Shown here: in pieces, positions 31,573 to 43,569 of the stretch
Position numbering within the stretch: position 1 is the stretch's first letter
How the letters are laid out: every line of letters begins with the position of its first letter
From: Cinnamomum chago
Taxonomy: Eukaryota; Streptophyta; Magnoliopsida; Laurales; Lauraceae
Length of the DNA stretch: 64,000 bases
Direction: 5' to 3'
Assembly (NCBI GenBank): GCA_038049695.1
Contig: CP142451.1
Coordinates: forward strand, 37,027,501-37,091,500
The notes under the pieces: generated by a model
What the model saw: only the letters and a program-made list of their open reading frames with translations
Database searches by the model: none
What the model was told of the DNA's origin: nothing
Position numbers and translations under genes: made by a program

Positions 31573-31690
31573 TGCCATTACAGGAGAGGAGAAAAATAAG
31601 CTGCCGGAATCATCTACAAAGTGGAAGAGGAAGCTTTCTGCGGAGCCCTTGAACAATAAGCGTCACCCTTACAAGAGAAATGAGAAAAAT
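31573..31690 (+). repeat. Inverted copy of CMT exon e flank
   Basis: The plus strand here matches the minus strand at 29743-29863: shared words TGCCATTA, GAGAAAAATAAGC, AATCATCTA and GCGGAGCCC in the same order and spacing. It stays open as a Lys-rich frame to about 31735 (EEKNKLPESS, KWKRKLSAEP). It would be an inverted partial duplication of the CMT 5' exon around the gypsy fragment. Confidence 0.65.
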
Positions 31691-32053
31691 AAGAACAAAC
31701 AAGATCAAGCATGTGCTGCAAAGAAAACAAATTGAAAGAATGAGATAGGGAGCAAGAGAGAGATGAGGCGTAAGGAGGAGAGAATCATTCCTGAAGCCAC
31801 TCCTCCGCTGCCTGTAGTTGCTCACTTGCCGGCTTGTCGCTGCTCCCAAGTTAGCAGCTGATCCGCTCGGACCGCTCCGTCCATTCTTTGTCATTATATA
31901 GACCTTTCTCCTCCTCCTCCTACTCTTCCTCTCCTTTCTTCACCTCCTCTCCTCCCCATTTTCCTTTTTTCCCCTTTATTCCTTCCCATCTTCCCCTTTT
32001 TTTCCTCTATAATGTATCATTTCTATGGAAAGGTTTAAAAAGCCCTGTTTTTA
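31691..32053. other. Pyrimidine-rich sequence, no gene called
   Basis: 31900-32010 is CT-rich, with a TATATAA/TATATAG core near 31895. A minus-strand frame (31610-31894) begins right at that core but its product is not recognised. A splice-acceptor-like TTTCTTTGCAG lies on the minus strand near 31722. It could be a promoter region of the duplicated gene fragment, but I cannot support that. Confidence 0.3.
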
Positions 32054-32526
32054 GGGCACGTTTGTGTAGCCCATTTTCAGAAAAGGATGTAGTTTTCTGC
32101 GGAAAACTTCTTTTGCATGTGTTTGGTGCGGTAGTTTTCCACGGAACTGTTTTTTCCTTCCTAGGCATGGAAATAGACTTCCTATGGGGGGCATGGGAAG
32201 TTCATTTCCACGAAAAACTGACCCCCCATTTCCTCACTCCACCCAGCCACGCTCTTTCTTCCCCCTCCCCTCCCAACCCCACCCACCCACCCCACACACA
32301 TACCAACCCACCCACGCAATAGTTTTCACTAAAAGTGGTTTTCACTAAAGAAATCCGCAGCTACACCAAACAACATTAGCACAAATTCATCGAAAAAAAC
32401 TTTTTGCACCAAACATGAATTTCTAACTTCCTCTGAAATCCTTTCCTAAGGAATTTAAAAACCATAGAATTTGCTGATGTGACAATTTCATCTTTCCATG
32501 GAAGTTGCCTCTACACAAACGTGCCC
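32054..32526. mobile_element. Harbinger-type (Tourist-like) MITE, 473 bp
   Basis: Perfect 16-bp terminal inverted repeats GGGCACGTTTGTGTAG, flanked by TTA on both sides (32051-32053 and 32527-32529), the 3-bp target of PIF/Harbinger elements. Inside are complementary TTTTCCACGGAA / TTCCATGGAA-type words. No transposase. The Pro-rich frame over 32220-32320 is low-complexity. Confidence 0.88.
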
Positions 32527-32529
32527 TTA

Positions 32530-33986
32530 GGGTTTTCATTTCGAACTGAGATGGATGGTTTCAATTAATGGACTCGGACTGAGATCAATTCGTAGGTTCA
32601 CCATTTGAACAAAATATATGGGCCCTACAATGAAGCCTACAAAATCGTAATGTATAGAAACTTTTTTTAAATATACTAGCGAAAAAAAAGCCCAGCCCAA
32701 CCCAAGTTATAAAAAATATTATATTTAATATGCTAAAATAACAACAAAATGCTTAAAATTTAGAAATGGAACATAATTAAAAGAATGCAAAAAGTTAAAA
32801 GAAAGATAAAATTTATTAAAAATATATATAAATAAAAGAATAAATAGAAACAACGTTTTTTTTTTTTAAATAGGTAAGTGTGCTCATGAAATCTTAAGAA
32901 AGAGTATATCTTTGGATAAAGTGAGATGTAATGCTTATTAGTTATTATCTCTATCGGATTGGACTAAAAATAAAAAAGATTGCCCTTGCAAATTAATCAA
33001 AAGATTTAATGCTCATGCCAAAATAAGATTTTTGGAAAGGAAAGATAAAATTAGGAGAATATTAGATTTTTAAAGTGGGCCCAAGGTGTTGCTTCAATAA
33101 ATATTCCAATGAAATGTCACTCTAGGAAGTTTGGTGAAATAATTTTTTATTTAAAAAATTAGAAATATTTTAAAATTTATTGATATACAAATAATGCTTT
33201 TCAACAACGGCATTCGGTAACCCAAGGAAAAAATTAAAATTTAATCAAATTTAGTATTATTTGAAAAAAAAAAAAAAAAATTATTTATTTAGCAAAAAAA
33301 AAAAAGTTTGTGTTAAGCTTGGGCCCAAAATTAAACTAATTTATTTATAAAACCTAGAATTAAAAAATAATTTTATCTAATTTTAAAAATGGTATAAAAG
33401 AATTATAAAAAAGGGAAAATGATGAAATTGATAATTAAGAATTTTATTTTAATAAAATAAAAATAAAATTTATAAAAAATCCCAAGTGTTCATAGATGCA
33501 TAATTTGAGTCGCTATAAAAGCCACAAAAATTTAAAGGAAAAAAAAAACCACAGATGAGTGAAACAGATGAGTGCAGACCATAGGAAAAATCAACGCCAT
33601 ACTTATATATATGTTTTATTATAATATTTTCATCAAATTGAAAATCCAACGTATCATTATTAAAAATAAAATCCACATTTACCCTAATCCCTAATTGGAA
33701 TAACAAAAAAAAAAAACAACGATCCAGCTCAACACAAAAAAGTCGCTATATTCATCCATTTTGATTAAAGACCATTAATTGGAAAAAAAATTGGATTTTG
33801 CAAAAGAATAAGGACTAATTAATAGAGATTTTTGTGAAAAATAGTATTTAGTAAAATTAGAAAGAAAGAAACTTTGTAATCTAAACCATGTAATCATGTA
33901 ATCAAAACCGTGTTCAGGAGGAGCCCAACACCCGCAGCCTACTACTATATGGCCATTTGAAAAGAGTACACCCATGGACTGTGAGG
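32530..33986. other. AT-rich sequence, nothing recognised
   Basis: Long A/T runs (for example 33265-33305) and no conserved frame, splice-bounded exon or transposon terminus that I can identify. Confidence 0.5.
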
Positions 33987-33995
33987 GCCACCTAT

Positions 33996-34965
33996 CATGG
34001 TTCAAAATCGTGGTATTGGCTAGGACAAAAAACAGATATCATATCGGTATCGGTCGCGGTTATCGGTCTGTCGCGGTGTGAAAACTTTTTCTTATCCAAA
34101 AAAAATCGCAAAAGTACCCAAAAAATCCAGAATATCAGAAAATGCTGAAAAATAATATTTTTTCCATTAGTAACAACAATAAATCAAAATATCGGTCACC
34201 TTAAGTCATGAGTCCTGTCTGTGCCACTGACTCGCTGTCTTTTATGGTAAAATCCAAAAAAAAAATGATATATTATAATTCAAATATTAAAAACTCCGAA
34301 AATAAAAGAATTTTTTTAAAAAATCCAAAAGCATGTGTATGAGTGGATCTATCATCTACACACTATTCATAAGCCATTAGTATTTAATATCATAAATACT
34401 CCAACAATTATTTTTCAAAAAAAAATAAGATTTAAAAAAAAAAAAAACATTTTTCTACACCCAAATATATGAGTAGATCTAGTATGAAAGTGTGTAGATC
34501 TATGAGAAGAACACAACCCAAACCAAAAAATGACATGTCAATGATGTTTTCATTCATTTCTATGCTTTATCTAATAAAACAAAGAACACATAATAGTAAA
34601 AATAAGGGAGTTAAGTTGATTTTCTCTTACCAAATAAAATGATTTCTTGAAGAAAGAGTGGTGGAAATATGGAAGAGAAGGAGCCAAGGAGGAGGGGCTT
34701 CTCTAAGGAGGTGAAGAAAAAGGAAGAAGACGAGGGAAAATTAAAAAAAAATTAGGGTTTATTTCAGTCGGCGGTTTATTCCACTCAGAAAATATCGGCC
34801 GATATATCCCCTAAACAGATATTTTCAAAATATCGGTCGAGATGGTCCAATATTTTGGGGCTATTTTGGTGACCGATACCAATTCCGGTATCACACCAAA
34901 ATATCGGACCGATACCGGTTCATATCGGCCAATATGAACCGGTATCGACCGATATTTTAAACCAT
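33996..34965. mobile_element. Mutator-like non-autonomous element, 970 bp
   Basis: Flanks GCCACCTAT (33987-33995) and GCCACCTAC (34966-34974) form a 9-bp duplication with one mismatch. Ends are CATGGTTCAAAATCG and, inverted, ATGGTTTAAAATATCGG. Both ends are dense in ATATCGG / CCGATAT palindromes that would pair across the element. The 9-bp duplication points to a Mutator-like class; 8 bp (hAT) cannot be excluded. No transposase. Confidence 0.75.
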
Positions 34966-34974
34966 GCCACCTAC

Positions 34975-35840
34975 TACTTTAAATCATAGACGATCTGAGA
35001 TTTGAGAGGTTTTAGAGAGTACTTTTAGCGTCTAAAATTTTTGAAAATAAGATATGGTTTGAAGAGGAAATTGTTGGAAGATCTCCCTAATTGTTGTTTG
35101 ACAACCAGGCTGCACAATGTGGTAGCTGATCTGGTTACACCAAAAACAAAATGTGAGCTCCATGGTTACAAATGAGGACATTCATGGACAAATATGTTCA
35201 CAAACACAAAATTTTTGTATCATTGTATGCAACATAATGGAATAGATTACATTAATGGACCAAAAAGTTTATCTACACAAACATTTGTGACTTCTTACTG
35301 CTTAGTACATAAATTCAATTACATCCATAGATTTTGTGTTCAGAACATTACAAAATTCTCTTATCACAACTTCAACACCATACACCCATAGATTTTGTCA
35401 ACTACCACAATGGAGGGAGATTTAACCTATTCACATTCAATATCCAGCTTCTTTTGAAAATCTCAACCATGATTTTGCTTCTATAATACGGAATGTCCGC
35501 CTACATGAATTTGATGGGACGGCGGAATATGCAGTGCTCGGTAAACACGCATGCAAATACCCCTTAGTCATTTCCATTGTCTTGATCTGGGATATCCGTC
35601 CTGATCAAAACCGTCCAAATGCATGGTTCTGTCCATACGTACTCATAATAACGTTGGGTTGTGGACGGAAAATGAAATGAGGGAAGCAAGCAGCCGAACA
35701 ATAATGAATAATTCAACTGTATGGATACTTACAAATTCATAACAAGCTTTCAATCCATACTTGTCCCTAAAGGGGGGTGAATAGGGTGACTCAAATTTTA
35801 ATCCAATTATGACCAATATATTAAGACACGAGTCACCTTA
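34975..35840. other. No recognisable gene
   Basis: One open frame (35194-35391) has no recognisable motif and typical AT-rich composition. I see no other structure. Confidence 0.5.
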
Positions 35841-37310
35841 TTGGTAATGGAGATGGGACTAGGGTTTGGAGTGACCCTTGGTTGCCAGGGGGTAGGCTCA
35901 TAGAGATAGTTGGAAATCGAGGTGAGTATAATCTTGGGATGGGGGCTGATATTCTTGTTAGTAGATTTGTTGGTCACAATTGCTGGAACCTCCCCCTTCC
36001 AACTTCAAGAGACATGATGAGTGCTTGGGTCCTTATAAATCCTCACATTGCACAAACATCTCAATTCCATGATAAGATTGTTTGGATTTTAGAGGACTTT
36101 GGTAACTTCTCAATTAAATCAGAATATGATGCTTCAAGTCGGTTTACTAATCAGAGTCCTATCCCTTGGGTGAAGTTTGTTTGGTTTAAAGGGTGTATTC
36201 CAAAGCACTCTTTATGTGCCTGGATGGTTTTTTGGGGTCACTTAAAAACCAAGGATTTTCTTCTTCAGAGAAGGGGGGGCAGGGGGGGCGGGCAATGCAA
36301 TTCATGGTGTGTGCCCTCTGTGATAGTACTTGGGAGTCTTCTTAGCATCTTTTCTTGCATTGTAACTATGCGAGTTTTGTGTGGGATGGATTGCTATCAA
36401 AGCTCCTTTTACAACCTATTTAGTGCTTTTCTATACTTAATCTCGCATCTTCTATGGTTGATAGGGTGGGTCAGACTTGTGCAAGTTTGATTCTTATTGC
36501 TAGGCTTATTTTTCCTGCCTTTGTCTGGCACATTTGGCGTGAAAGGAACTCTCAAGTTTTCTCACACAAGTTTAAACGCACAGCTCAAGTTCTTTATGAT
36601 GTGCTCCAGCAAATCTCTAGTCGAGCTCTATTATTGGATATTCTGCTTCCAGATCCGTATCAAGGTTTGTGGAATCTTCCACCAGCTATGGGTTTGCGGC
36701 GTCACCCTTGTATTCCTTTTGTTGTGTATGAGGGATGGAGATTCTCAATTGTCCCTTTGCAAACATACCTTATAGGCATTCTTTGGCAGCCAAATGGTCA
36801 TCCAGGATTTGCGGCTATTCGGAGAGAGATACTATTCTATCAGGAGGTTACATATTTGATTGAAATGGTTCCTTTGTATATTAGTGAGTTATGTTTTGAG
36901 ATGGAGGTTTCTCTCTCAAAAACTTTGTTAGACCCATCCTAATCACCTTGGACACATCGGTTTGAATGTAGGAGAATAGCTAGGCTTCTGCAAAACTTTA
37001 TGAGAGCTACTTTTTCCCAGATTTCTCCTATGGCTTGGCGGCTTGGGCGAAAGATCAAGCAGTGTTATTTGGCTCCTCCTTATCTTTCTAGTTGGGAGAT
37101 TGCTAAATTATGGCATAGCTGATTACCTGGGCCCGGGTTGTGGGCATCATGTTAGGTCTCTAGTTTAGACTCTATTGACGTCTTATCATTTATGTCTTGG
37201 TCGAATGGGGTATGCCCCATTGAGGGATCATCTTTCCACCTTAGTTAGGTGATTCCTCCTTTTTGTACTGTTTGTGTTTTTGAAAGGACAAAATTAACTT
37301 TAAAAAAAAA
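35841..37310 (+). mobile_element. 5'-truncated L1-type LINE, 3' end only
   Basis: Only the ORF2 C-terminal region and 3' UTR are left, ending in a short A-run (37301-37310). The left edge starts inside the block GNGDGTRVWSDPWLPGG. Truncation at the 5' end is usual for LINEs. No clear target duplication was seen. The protein is only distantly similar to the LINE at 4331-14424. Confidence 0.8.
35850..36942 (+). pseudogene. LINE ORF2 C-terminal region (zf-RVT)
   Basis: Reads VWSDPWLPGG just upstream of and into the frame 35882-36490, then KSEYDASSRF, WVKFVWFKGCIPKHSLCAWM and a degraded Cys-Cys-His zinc-binding block (about 36300-36370). It continues in another frame (36454-36942) as FPAFVWHIWRERNSQVF. 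A G-rich expansion (36275-36295) and frame changes break the zinc block. Confidence 0.8.
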
Positions 37311-38401
37311 TGTAAATATGAAATCTTAAATAATAAACATTCACTATAAAATAAAGCACCCACAACAACACAGATTTATAGAGGTTCAGCCAGAATGCCT
37401 ACATCCACTCCTGGCTTGTGTAACAACACCCCATCAGTATTCCATTAGTCACTTAGAGGTTTTCGGTTCACCTCAAAACCTTACAAGATTAATATTTTCT
37501 TGGCTAATCTAGAAACATTACAAATATTTTTTAGACTTAGCAACAACCTTTACAATAAAGGGTTTTTCTCTTAAAAATGTGTGTTACCATCAACCAATGA
37601 AAGTAATAGCTAATGAAAAATTACCAAACAAGATGGCTTTCAAAAGATGCAAAAACAAGATATGATATGATTGGGGTAATATTTCAAACACATGTAATGC
37701 ATGAAACAACTTGAAATAAAAATTAAATACGAAGCATAAAAAAGATTTAAAGACAAAACATGTGATGAATAAGCATTATTGAATCCAAAATACAAAATAG
37801 ATTGAAAATGATTTTCACATAATGGAAACAAGAACAAAAGTATCAACCAAACAAAGAAAACGTGCTATATAACAAAATTAATCTTTTAAGAAAGCATGAA
37901 AACTTTAGAAATGGAAATTTAAACTAACTTGGTGTGATTCAAAGTTGTAAATCTAGGCTTCAGCATTTTCATAACTCCACTAGCCTTCTTCAGCTCAAAT
38001 CCCGTAACTTTAGAGATGAAAAGGGGTCAATTCTTGTCCAAGCCCATGGTGGACCTGGAACCGAAACCGTTAATGAGAAGATGGAACCGAAACCGCGAAT
38101 GAGAAGATGGAACCAAAACTGGAACTGGTTCCTTATATGTGACGGGTTCGGGTCCTAGCCAAGGTACAAAATGATATGGGAAAAGAATACTAGATTTTTG
38201 GAGGGATTCTTAAAAACTAAGATAATGAGTCAGGTTCCGGGTCCAAGGTCAGAACCAAGGTGGAACCAAACCCATACCCATTTAGGTCACGGGTAAAAAA
38301 AAAGGGACCCGGACCTAGACCCGTTTACTTATCGGGGCCTAAATGAGGACCCAAACTAAGGTTTTTAACAAGTCTGAACCTCCGGATAATTAGAGAATCG
38401 T
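37311..38401. other. No gene; LTR-like and MITE-like words only
   Basis: 37375-37500 contains ATTTATAGAGGTTCAGCC...CCTACATCCACTCC, wording often seen in plant retrotransposon LTRs, but no borders are visible. 38040-38340 is rich in GGAACCGAAACCG / GGACCCGGACC units, possibly a decayed MITE. I could not define either element. Confidence 0.4.
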
Positions 38402-39195
38402 GGACCCATTTATATCCCACTTAACTTAACACTCTTTTTCTCTAAAAAAATTCAGACTCTCAAGCCTTGGAACGAGCTGGAATTTATAAAAAAAAAAAAA
38501 AAACTTTTTCAAGAACCAGTTTACGATTTAGCCTTAAGCCCCAACGGTCACCTCAATGGATAGTTTGACTTCAGGTCAAACTGGGCATTTGGAACATCGG
38601 TTATCTCACGATTAGTGATCCGATACACTACGGTTCAATGTAAGCTAACCGTAAGGTCACCATAGAGCAAACAAAAAATAATCCTGATTCTGCAAAAGCA
38701 ATCATAAGGCTCTTATGGTTACCTGTGAAATGCATACGACTAGCCGTAAATCCCAACTTTTCTAAAATTAAAAAAATCTTTGGGAAGAGGTTTGCAACCA
38801 ATGAATCACACACCTAGATACATACTAAAAGAAAATAAAACATCTTTTTCAAATCAGGAACCTAGGATGCCTAAAACGACATGAAAATAAAAACACAACT
38901 ATGCATGGAAAATCAAGCTTAAAAGATAGAAACACGTCCAATCAAATTGCAACACACAAAATCCCTAACACAAGTGAGGTAGCAAGATATGTTACAACTA
39001 TTGTGAACATAGTTACCAAAATCCTACGATTCGTATCCCGAATCCAAAGGAAAATAATTCGTATCTATGCAATGAATCTCATTTATAGATGAATTTTATG
39101 ATTCATGTATGGATCATATGATCTGATACTCGTTTAATCGAATTCTTTGATTCAAGCAATTCGGCTGAGAGAGAATATTAACAATCTTTAACTTC
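38402..39195. repeat. Dispersed repeat C, second copy
   Basis: Same orientation as 15535-16318 and alignable along its whole length, including the A-run after GAATTTAT and the terminal GAGAATATTAACAATC. It lies 22 kb from the first copy and without the CMT block beside it, so repeat C is an element in its own right rather than part of the A/B duplication. Confidence 0.75.
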
Positions 39196-40344
39196 TTTTC
39201 TTTTTTTGTTCTTACTTTCTTTTAACATTTTACTTTCAAAATGTTATTTAGTAGTTAACAAAACCTCTTAAGAATTTTTGCGGCTTTGGGGAGGTTTTAG
39301 AAATGGATAAAAAAACGTGCATTTAATTAAAGTGTTCGACTAAATGTATGATGCTTGTCTATATCTTCATCTTTTAATCATTTTTAGTTTTTTTCTTCAT
39401 AAATACTTTCTTAACTTCAAGATATATCCTACAATGTAGGATTGATGGTTTGGATTTTTTTTTTATTTTTACTTTTATATTTTGATTTAAAGACAACAAA
39501 AAATTAATCTATATTTGGCACCTAAAACTTATATAACTATTTGCACATATCATTTATTATATACTAATATATGTCATGATATTCTTGATATGTTCGTCTA
39601 ATAGATTTATTTGTCATTGTCTTTATACTGCTATAAATGAAAAATGAATGACTTTGAATAACGCCTTTTTTCCTTTTAATTTTTAATTAGTTTTTAATTT
39701 TATTAGAAAAAAAAAATCATACTATTCACGATTCAATTTGATTCATGGGTATGAACGATTTGTGCTACGATTCCAATTTTCAAAACTATGATTGTGAAGA
39801 CTATTGTGGGTTGTGGGCCAAGAATATGGACCATCTATTATTTTTCATAAATGAAACACAAAAGTGCAAATCATAGGTTATTTTCCATCACATTACAATT
39901 ACTAAGATTGTGCCATGCAACTTGGGGGTGGTTCTTATAGCTTGTGCTAAAACGCTTGTGGATACATGGCCAATTGTCAATGTGACCGTACCATTGCTAT
40001 TATTGTTCTCACAATTCAGAAGATCTTCAAACAATTTTGAAGACAAAGGTACAGTGGCGAAATTCTAGTGCTTCATAAAGGTAGACAAGCCATGTGGATT
40101 TGTTTGTTGGTTTGGTGGTGGTGTTATAGGGAACAAACATAGTGTGTCCACAAATTTTGTTGTGGTATTTGTGGATTACAAATCTTGACCGTAAAACTGC
40201 AAGTTCTAGTCAGATGAATATGGATCAAGTATCAGTATTATCAAATCCATCTCATTTTCCACCTATTATCATTAAGAAACATTTTTTTTCTATACAATTT
40301 TGTATTAAGTAAAACATGCGTTTAATTAAAGACTAAGAGTACCC
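39196..40344. other. No recognisable gene
   Basis: AT-rich, with no conserved frame. 39720-39790 has GATTCA-type words as in repeat C but no clear boundary. Confidence 0.5.
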
Positions 40345-40672
40345 TCACTTATGGTACCTAGATACTTGTATGTATCTGTAGTGGCTTATATTGGTACCTG
40401 ATACTGCACCGATACTTATAGAGTATAAGTTTAGCATATCTTTCTTAACAAGTCCATGATTTCATTTAGTTCTTTAGATTTTTCTTACTTCTTAATTGTG
40501 AAAATGTTAGAAAAGAACATAAACAATGATAATTTTATTACTTCAAGAGTGATCTAAAGAAGAAAAAAAAATCTAGCCCCACCGTAGACGTTTCAGTGTC
40601 CTAAATTTCCTCAAGTGCAGAGTTGTATCCACGATCCCCATATCCATGGCCATACTTGTATCCCTTTTTGGG
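40345..40672. repeat. Dispersed repeat D, second copy
   Basis: Diverged copy of 23238-23567. Here the right end runs on through GTATCCCTTTTTGGGCATCATT, showing that the MITE at 23576 interrupted the first copy. Confidence 0.65.
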
Positions 40673-41212
40673 CATCATTGACCCTCACAATTTGGTAGAT
40701 TGACTAATATCTAGTCCGCCCCTGTGGAGAAAGGCTTATTTAATTTGTTTGCAATAAAGAGAAAGCATAGTGTTGTTTGAAGTGTTGTTTGAAGGTTTCA
40801 AATGAATTAGACCATGACACAACATGTGAAGGGGCTTCCCAGGTTTGATGATAATTCAAAATAACATGTAAGATTACAATCAGTTGAATTATTTGAAACA
40901 AGCACATTCATTGATTTAATTGTGGTGCGCGTGGATTGTGGACTTCGGTAAATCAAGTAAGTACAAGGTCGAGTCATATGAAAGTTTAAAGCTTCACTAG
41001 TGTCAGATCTATCTCATGTCTCTTGAAATGCTGTTCTTGGGATCTAGGTTCAGCTGACTAAATCAGAGTTGGATCTTGCTCACTTATTCGCCTCAATCAT
41101 CGGATGGAGGCTCAACTAGCACATTGACCCCACCAAAACTCTACCTAATCATTTGAACCTAAAATTGTATCCTATAAGCACCATACTCGCTATTAGTATC
41201 AACTACATGGGT
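40673..41212. other. No recognisable gene
   Basis: No conserved frame or repeat border. It ends at the left 8-bp target duplication (ATAGATAT, 41213-41220) of the hAT element that follows. Confidence 0.5.
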
Positions 41213-41444
41213 ATAGATATCATAGTTGTCAAGTTCGCTTCAGACGCCATTTCGGTTTGGTTCCAAAATGAAACATTTAGGTCGATTTGGACATTTCGTT
41301 TTCCAATTCGGAAATTCATTTCGGAAAATATAAGAAAATTACATATATATATACACATTTAAAATATATAGAAAATTTCACTCTACCAAGCATCACAAAT
41401 ACATCCCCTTCAAACATCACAAAACAAAGAAAAACGTCAGCTAA

Positions 41445-43353
41445 CTATGCATCATTGTAATAATAATCATCATCTTCATTTGCTCCCAACTCCTCTCCTA
41501 TGAGGCCACCTATTTCATCACCCTCATCAAAATCAGGGATACCCTCTTGCACTTGTGCTGGTTGCTCCATAGCCGTCCAACCATTGACATCCTCCATGGT
41601 CAAGAGAGGTGCTTCTTCAGCATCCCAATCCGCCAAAATATTAATATTCTCCAAACTAATTGGGTCAGAAGCAGCATTCCAAGCCCTTTTGAGCATATCC
41701 CTATAATTTACATAAGTTAATATTTTGCTATGACAACTAACAATTTGAAAAAGAATTACGTACAATTAACATTTGATATACCTTTCGCGGAGCTTCAAAT
41801 TATAATGCACAAAAACTAGATGTTCTAGCCTATTTCTCCTAGGAGAATGAATGTGTTCGAAGATGCTCCAATTTCTTTCACAACCGCTAGCACTGATGCA
41901 TTGACTCAAAATTCGAATTGCCAATTTTTTTTTTTCCAAACCGATCCCACCATTTATCTGTAAAAAATTATATGAAATATTAAATTATATTTTATGAGCT
42001 GCAGCCATATAATAAGTTAATGAAAAATAAAAAAATAAAAAACTTTCATTTACCTGGAGACATTTTCTTTCGATTTCGTATTGCTACTGCAAAACCGAAG
42101 TCAAAACGGGAATCTTTATGGTCATCACATTGTTTGAAAATCACGTCCAGAGTATCAAAATCAGGAACAAATTTCTCTATGACATTAATCAGACCCCTAA
42201 TGACTTCACTATGCTTAGGAAATGTAGGAATAAAGAAAAATGCTAGAGTCAAATAGTATGCTGCAGCGTGTAGTGCACTGTGAAGTTGATTTTCCCACGT
42301 GCGATCAATATTCTTCCAGTATAGCATGCAGTCCTTCTTAATCTTTCACCTCTTTTGAATCACCTCTTTTGCTCGATCCATTGCCTCGTACACATAACCC
42401 ATTGCAGGCTTATCTTCACTATCAGCTAGAAGTAGAACTACCACCAAAGCTTCACTAACTTTCAATATATGCTCAACATCCTTCCAAAATGTGTTATTGA
42501 TTATGATTTCAGTGATCTCCATGCTAACATGGGTACTTGAAGCATTAGATTCAACCCAGGCGGTACTTGTAAACATTTGACTAAGTTCTTTTCTGTATTT
42601 AAAAAGGCACTGCAAGCTAAAAAAATTGGTAGCAAATCTTGTGATGGCTGGTCGGATTAATTCTCTCCCATTTGTATAATATTCTCTTCTCATTAAATTC
42701 AACCCTGATAAATGATTGTAAATGAACTTGGTGACTTTCCTTGCTATCTCAATTGTGGATGCATTAACTGGAAACAAGTGGGGCTTTGCCAAGTCCTCTA
42801 ACATCATATCTATGCAATGAATGGGCGGCATAAGCTGTCCAATAAAAAGTCTCATATTTTTCAGACTCTCTTTTTTCCTGCTACTTTGTAAGTGGCATCA
42901 TTGTCAGTAATAAATTGGACAATAATGTTAGGCCCAACAAGACAATTTCATCAAAAATTGTAAATAATGCATCTGAATTTTTATAATTGCACTTGCATCA
43001 GCTGACTTCAGGAACATTACCCCTTTTGGGCAATACACAAGAAAGTTAATCAATATTCTTTGCCTTTCATCTATCCACGCATCAGCCATGACAGAGCACC
43101 CAATTTCACTCCAACATGATTTATAATGCTCCATGAAAGCATTAATTTCTAGTACAATTATTCCCAAAATCTTTCCACAAAGGTCATATCAATATCTTGT
43201 AACCTGGCCCTATTGCAATGATTCCATCAGCCATTTGTTGAAGAAATTCTGATCTTGCTACATTAAATGTGATGTTTGCATCAAACCACCAACGGCCAAT
43301 AGCCAAATCCGCTGCATCTTTTTGTTCCTTTGTTGCTAATGCTGATTTGATGC
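41445..43353 (-). pseudogene. hAT transposase (DUF659 family), main part
   Basis: Minus-strand segments in order: 43353-42928 with EFLQQMADGI, then CSVMADAWIDERQRILINFL and KGVMFLKSADAS (the DUF659 core); 42855-42346 with HCIDMMLEDLAKPHL and RPAITRFATNFFSLQCL; 42327-42046; and an acidic tail 41765-41445 ending in DDDYYYNDA. This order is that of plant hAT transposases with an RNase H-like fold. About 60 residues with the TDNASN-type motif are missing between the first two blocks, and several stops occur. The N-terminus lies beyond the nested element. Confidence 0.85.
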
Positions 43354-43361
43354 CTGGCTAG
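43354..43361. repeat. Target duplication of the inner hAT (left)
   Basis: CTGGCTAG here and TTGGCTAG at 48084-48091 flank the inner element, an 8-bp duplication with one mismatch at the outer base. Confidence 0.85.
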
Positions 43362-43569
43362 TAGGCCTGTCAATTTAGCCTGCTAAAATGGGTACCCGGC
43401 CCGGCCCGGCCAATCCCAAGCTCGAAAATACAGGGCTTTTAAAAAAATTTGGACCCAGTGGGTTGGGCTTGGTCAATAATTTTAAAGCCCAGCCAAAATG
43501 GAACGGGACTGGGCAGAGGATGCCCAGCCCGTTCAGGCCCGGCCCGCTCCAAGCTAATTTTGATAAAAA

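Noticed and set aside
31573..31735. Start of a separate plus-strand gene with a TATATAA box at 31527
   Set aside because: The Lys-rich frame is better explained as an inverted partial copy of the CMT exon at 29743-29863; no downstream exons seen.
31888..32322. 144-codon plus-strand frame, possibly a secreted Ser/Pro-rich protein
   Set aside because: It is made of a pyrimidine-rich tract and the left half of a MITE; no signal peptide pattern that does not follow from composition.
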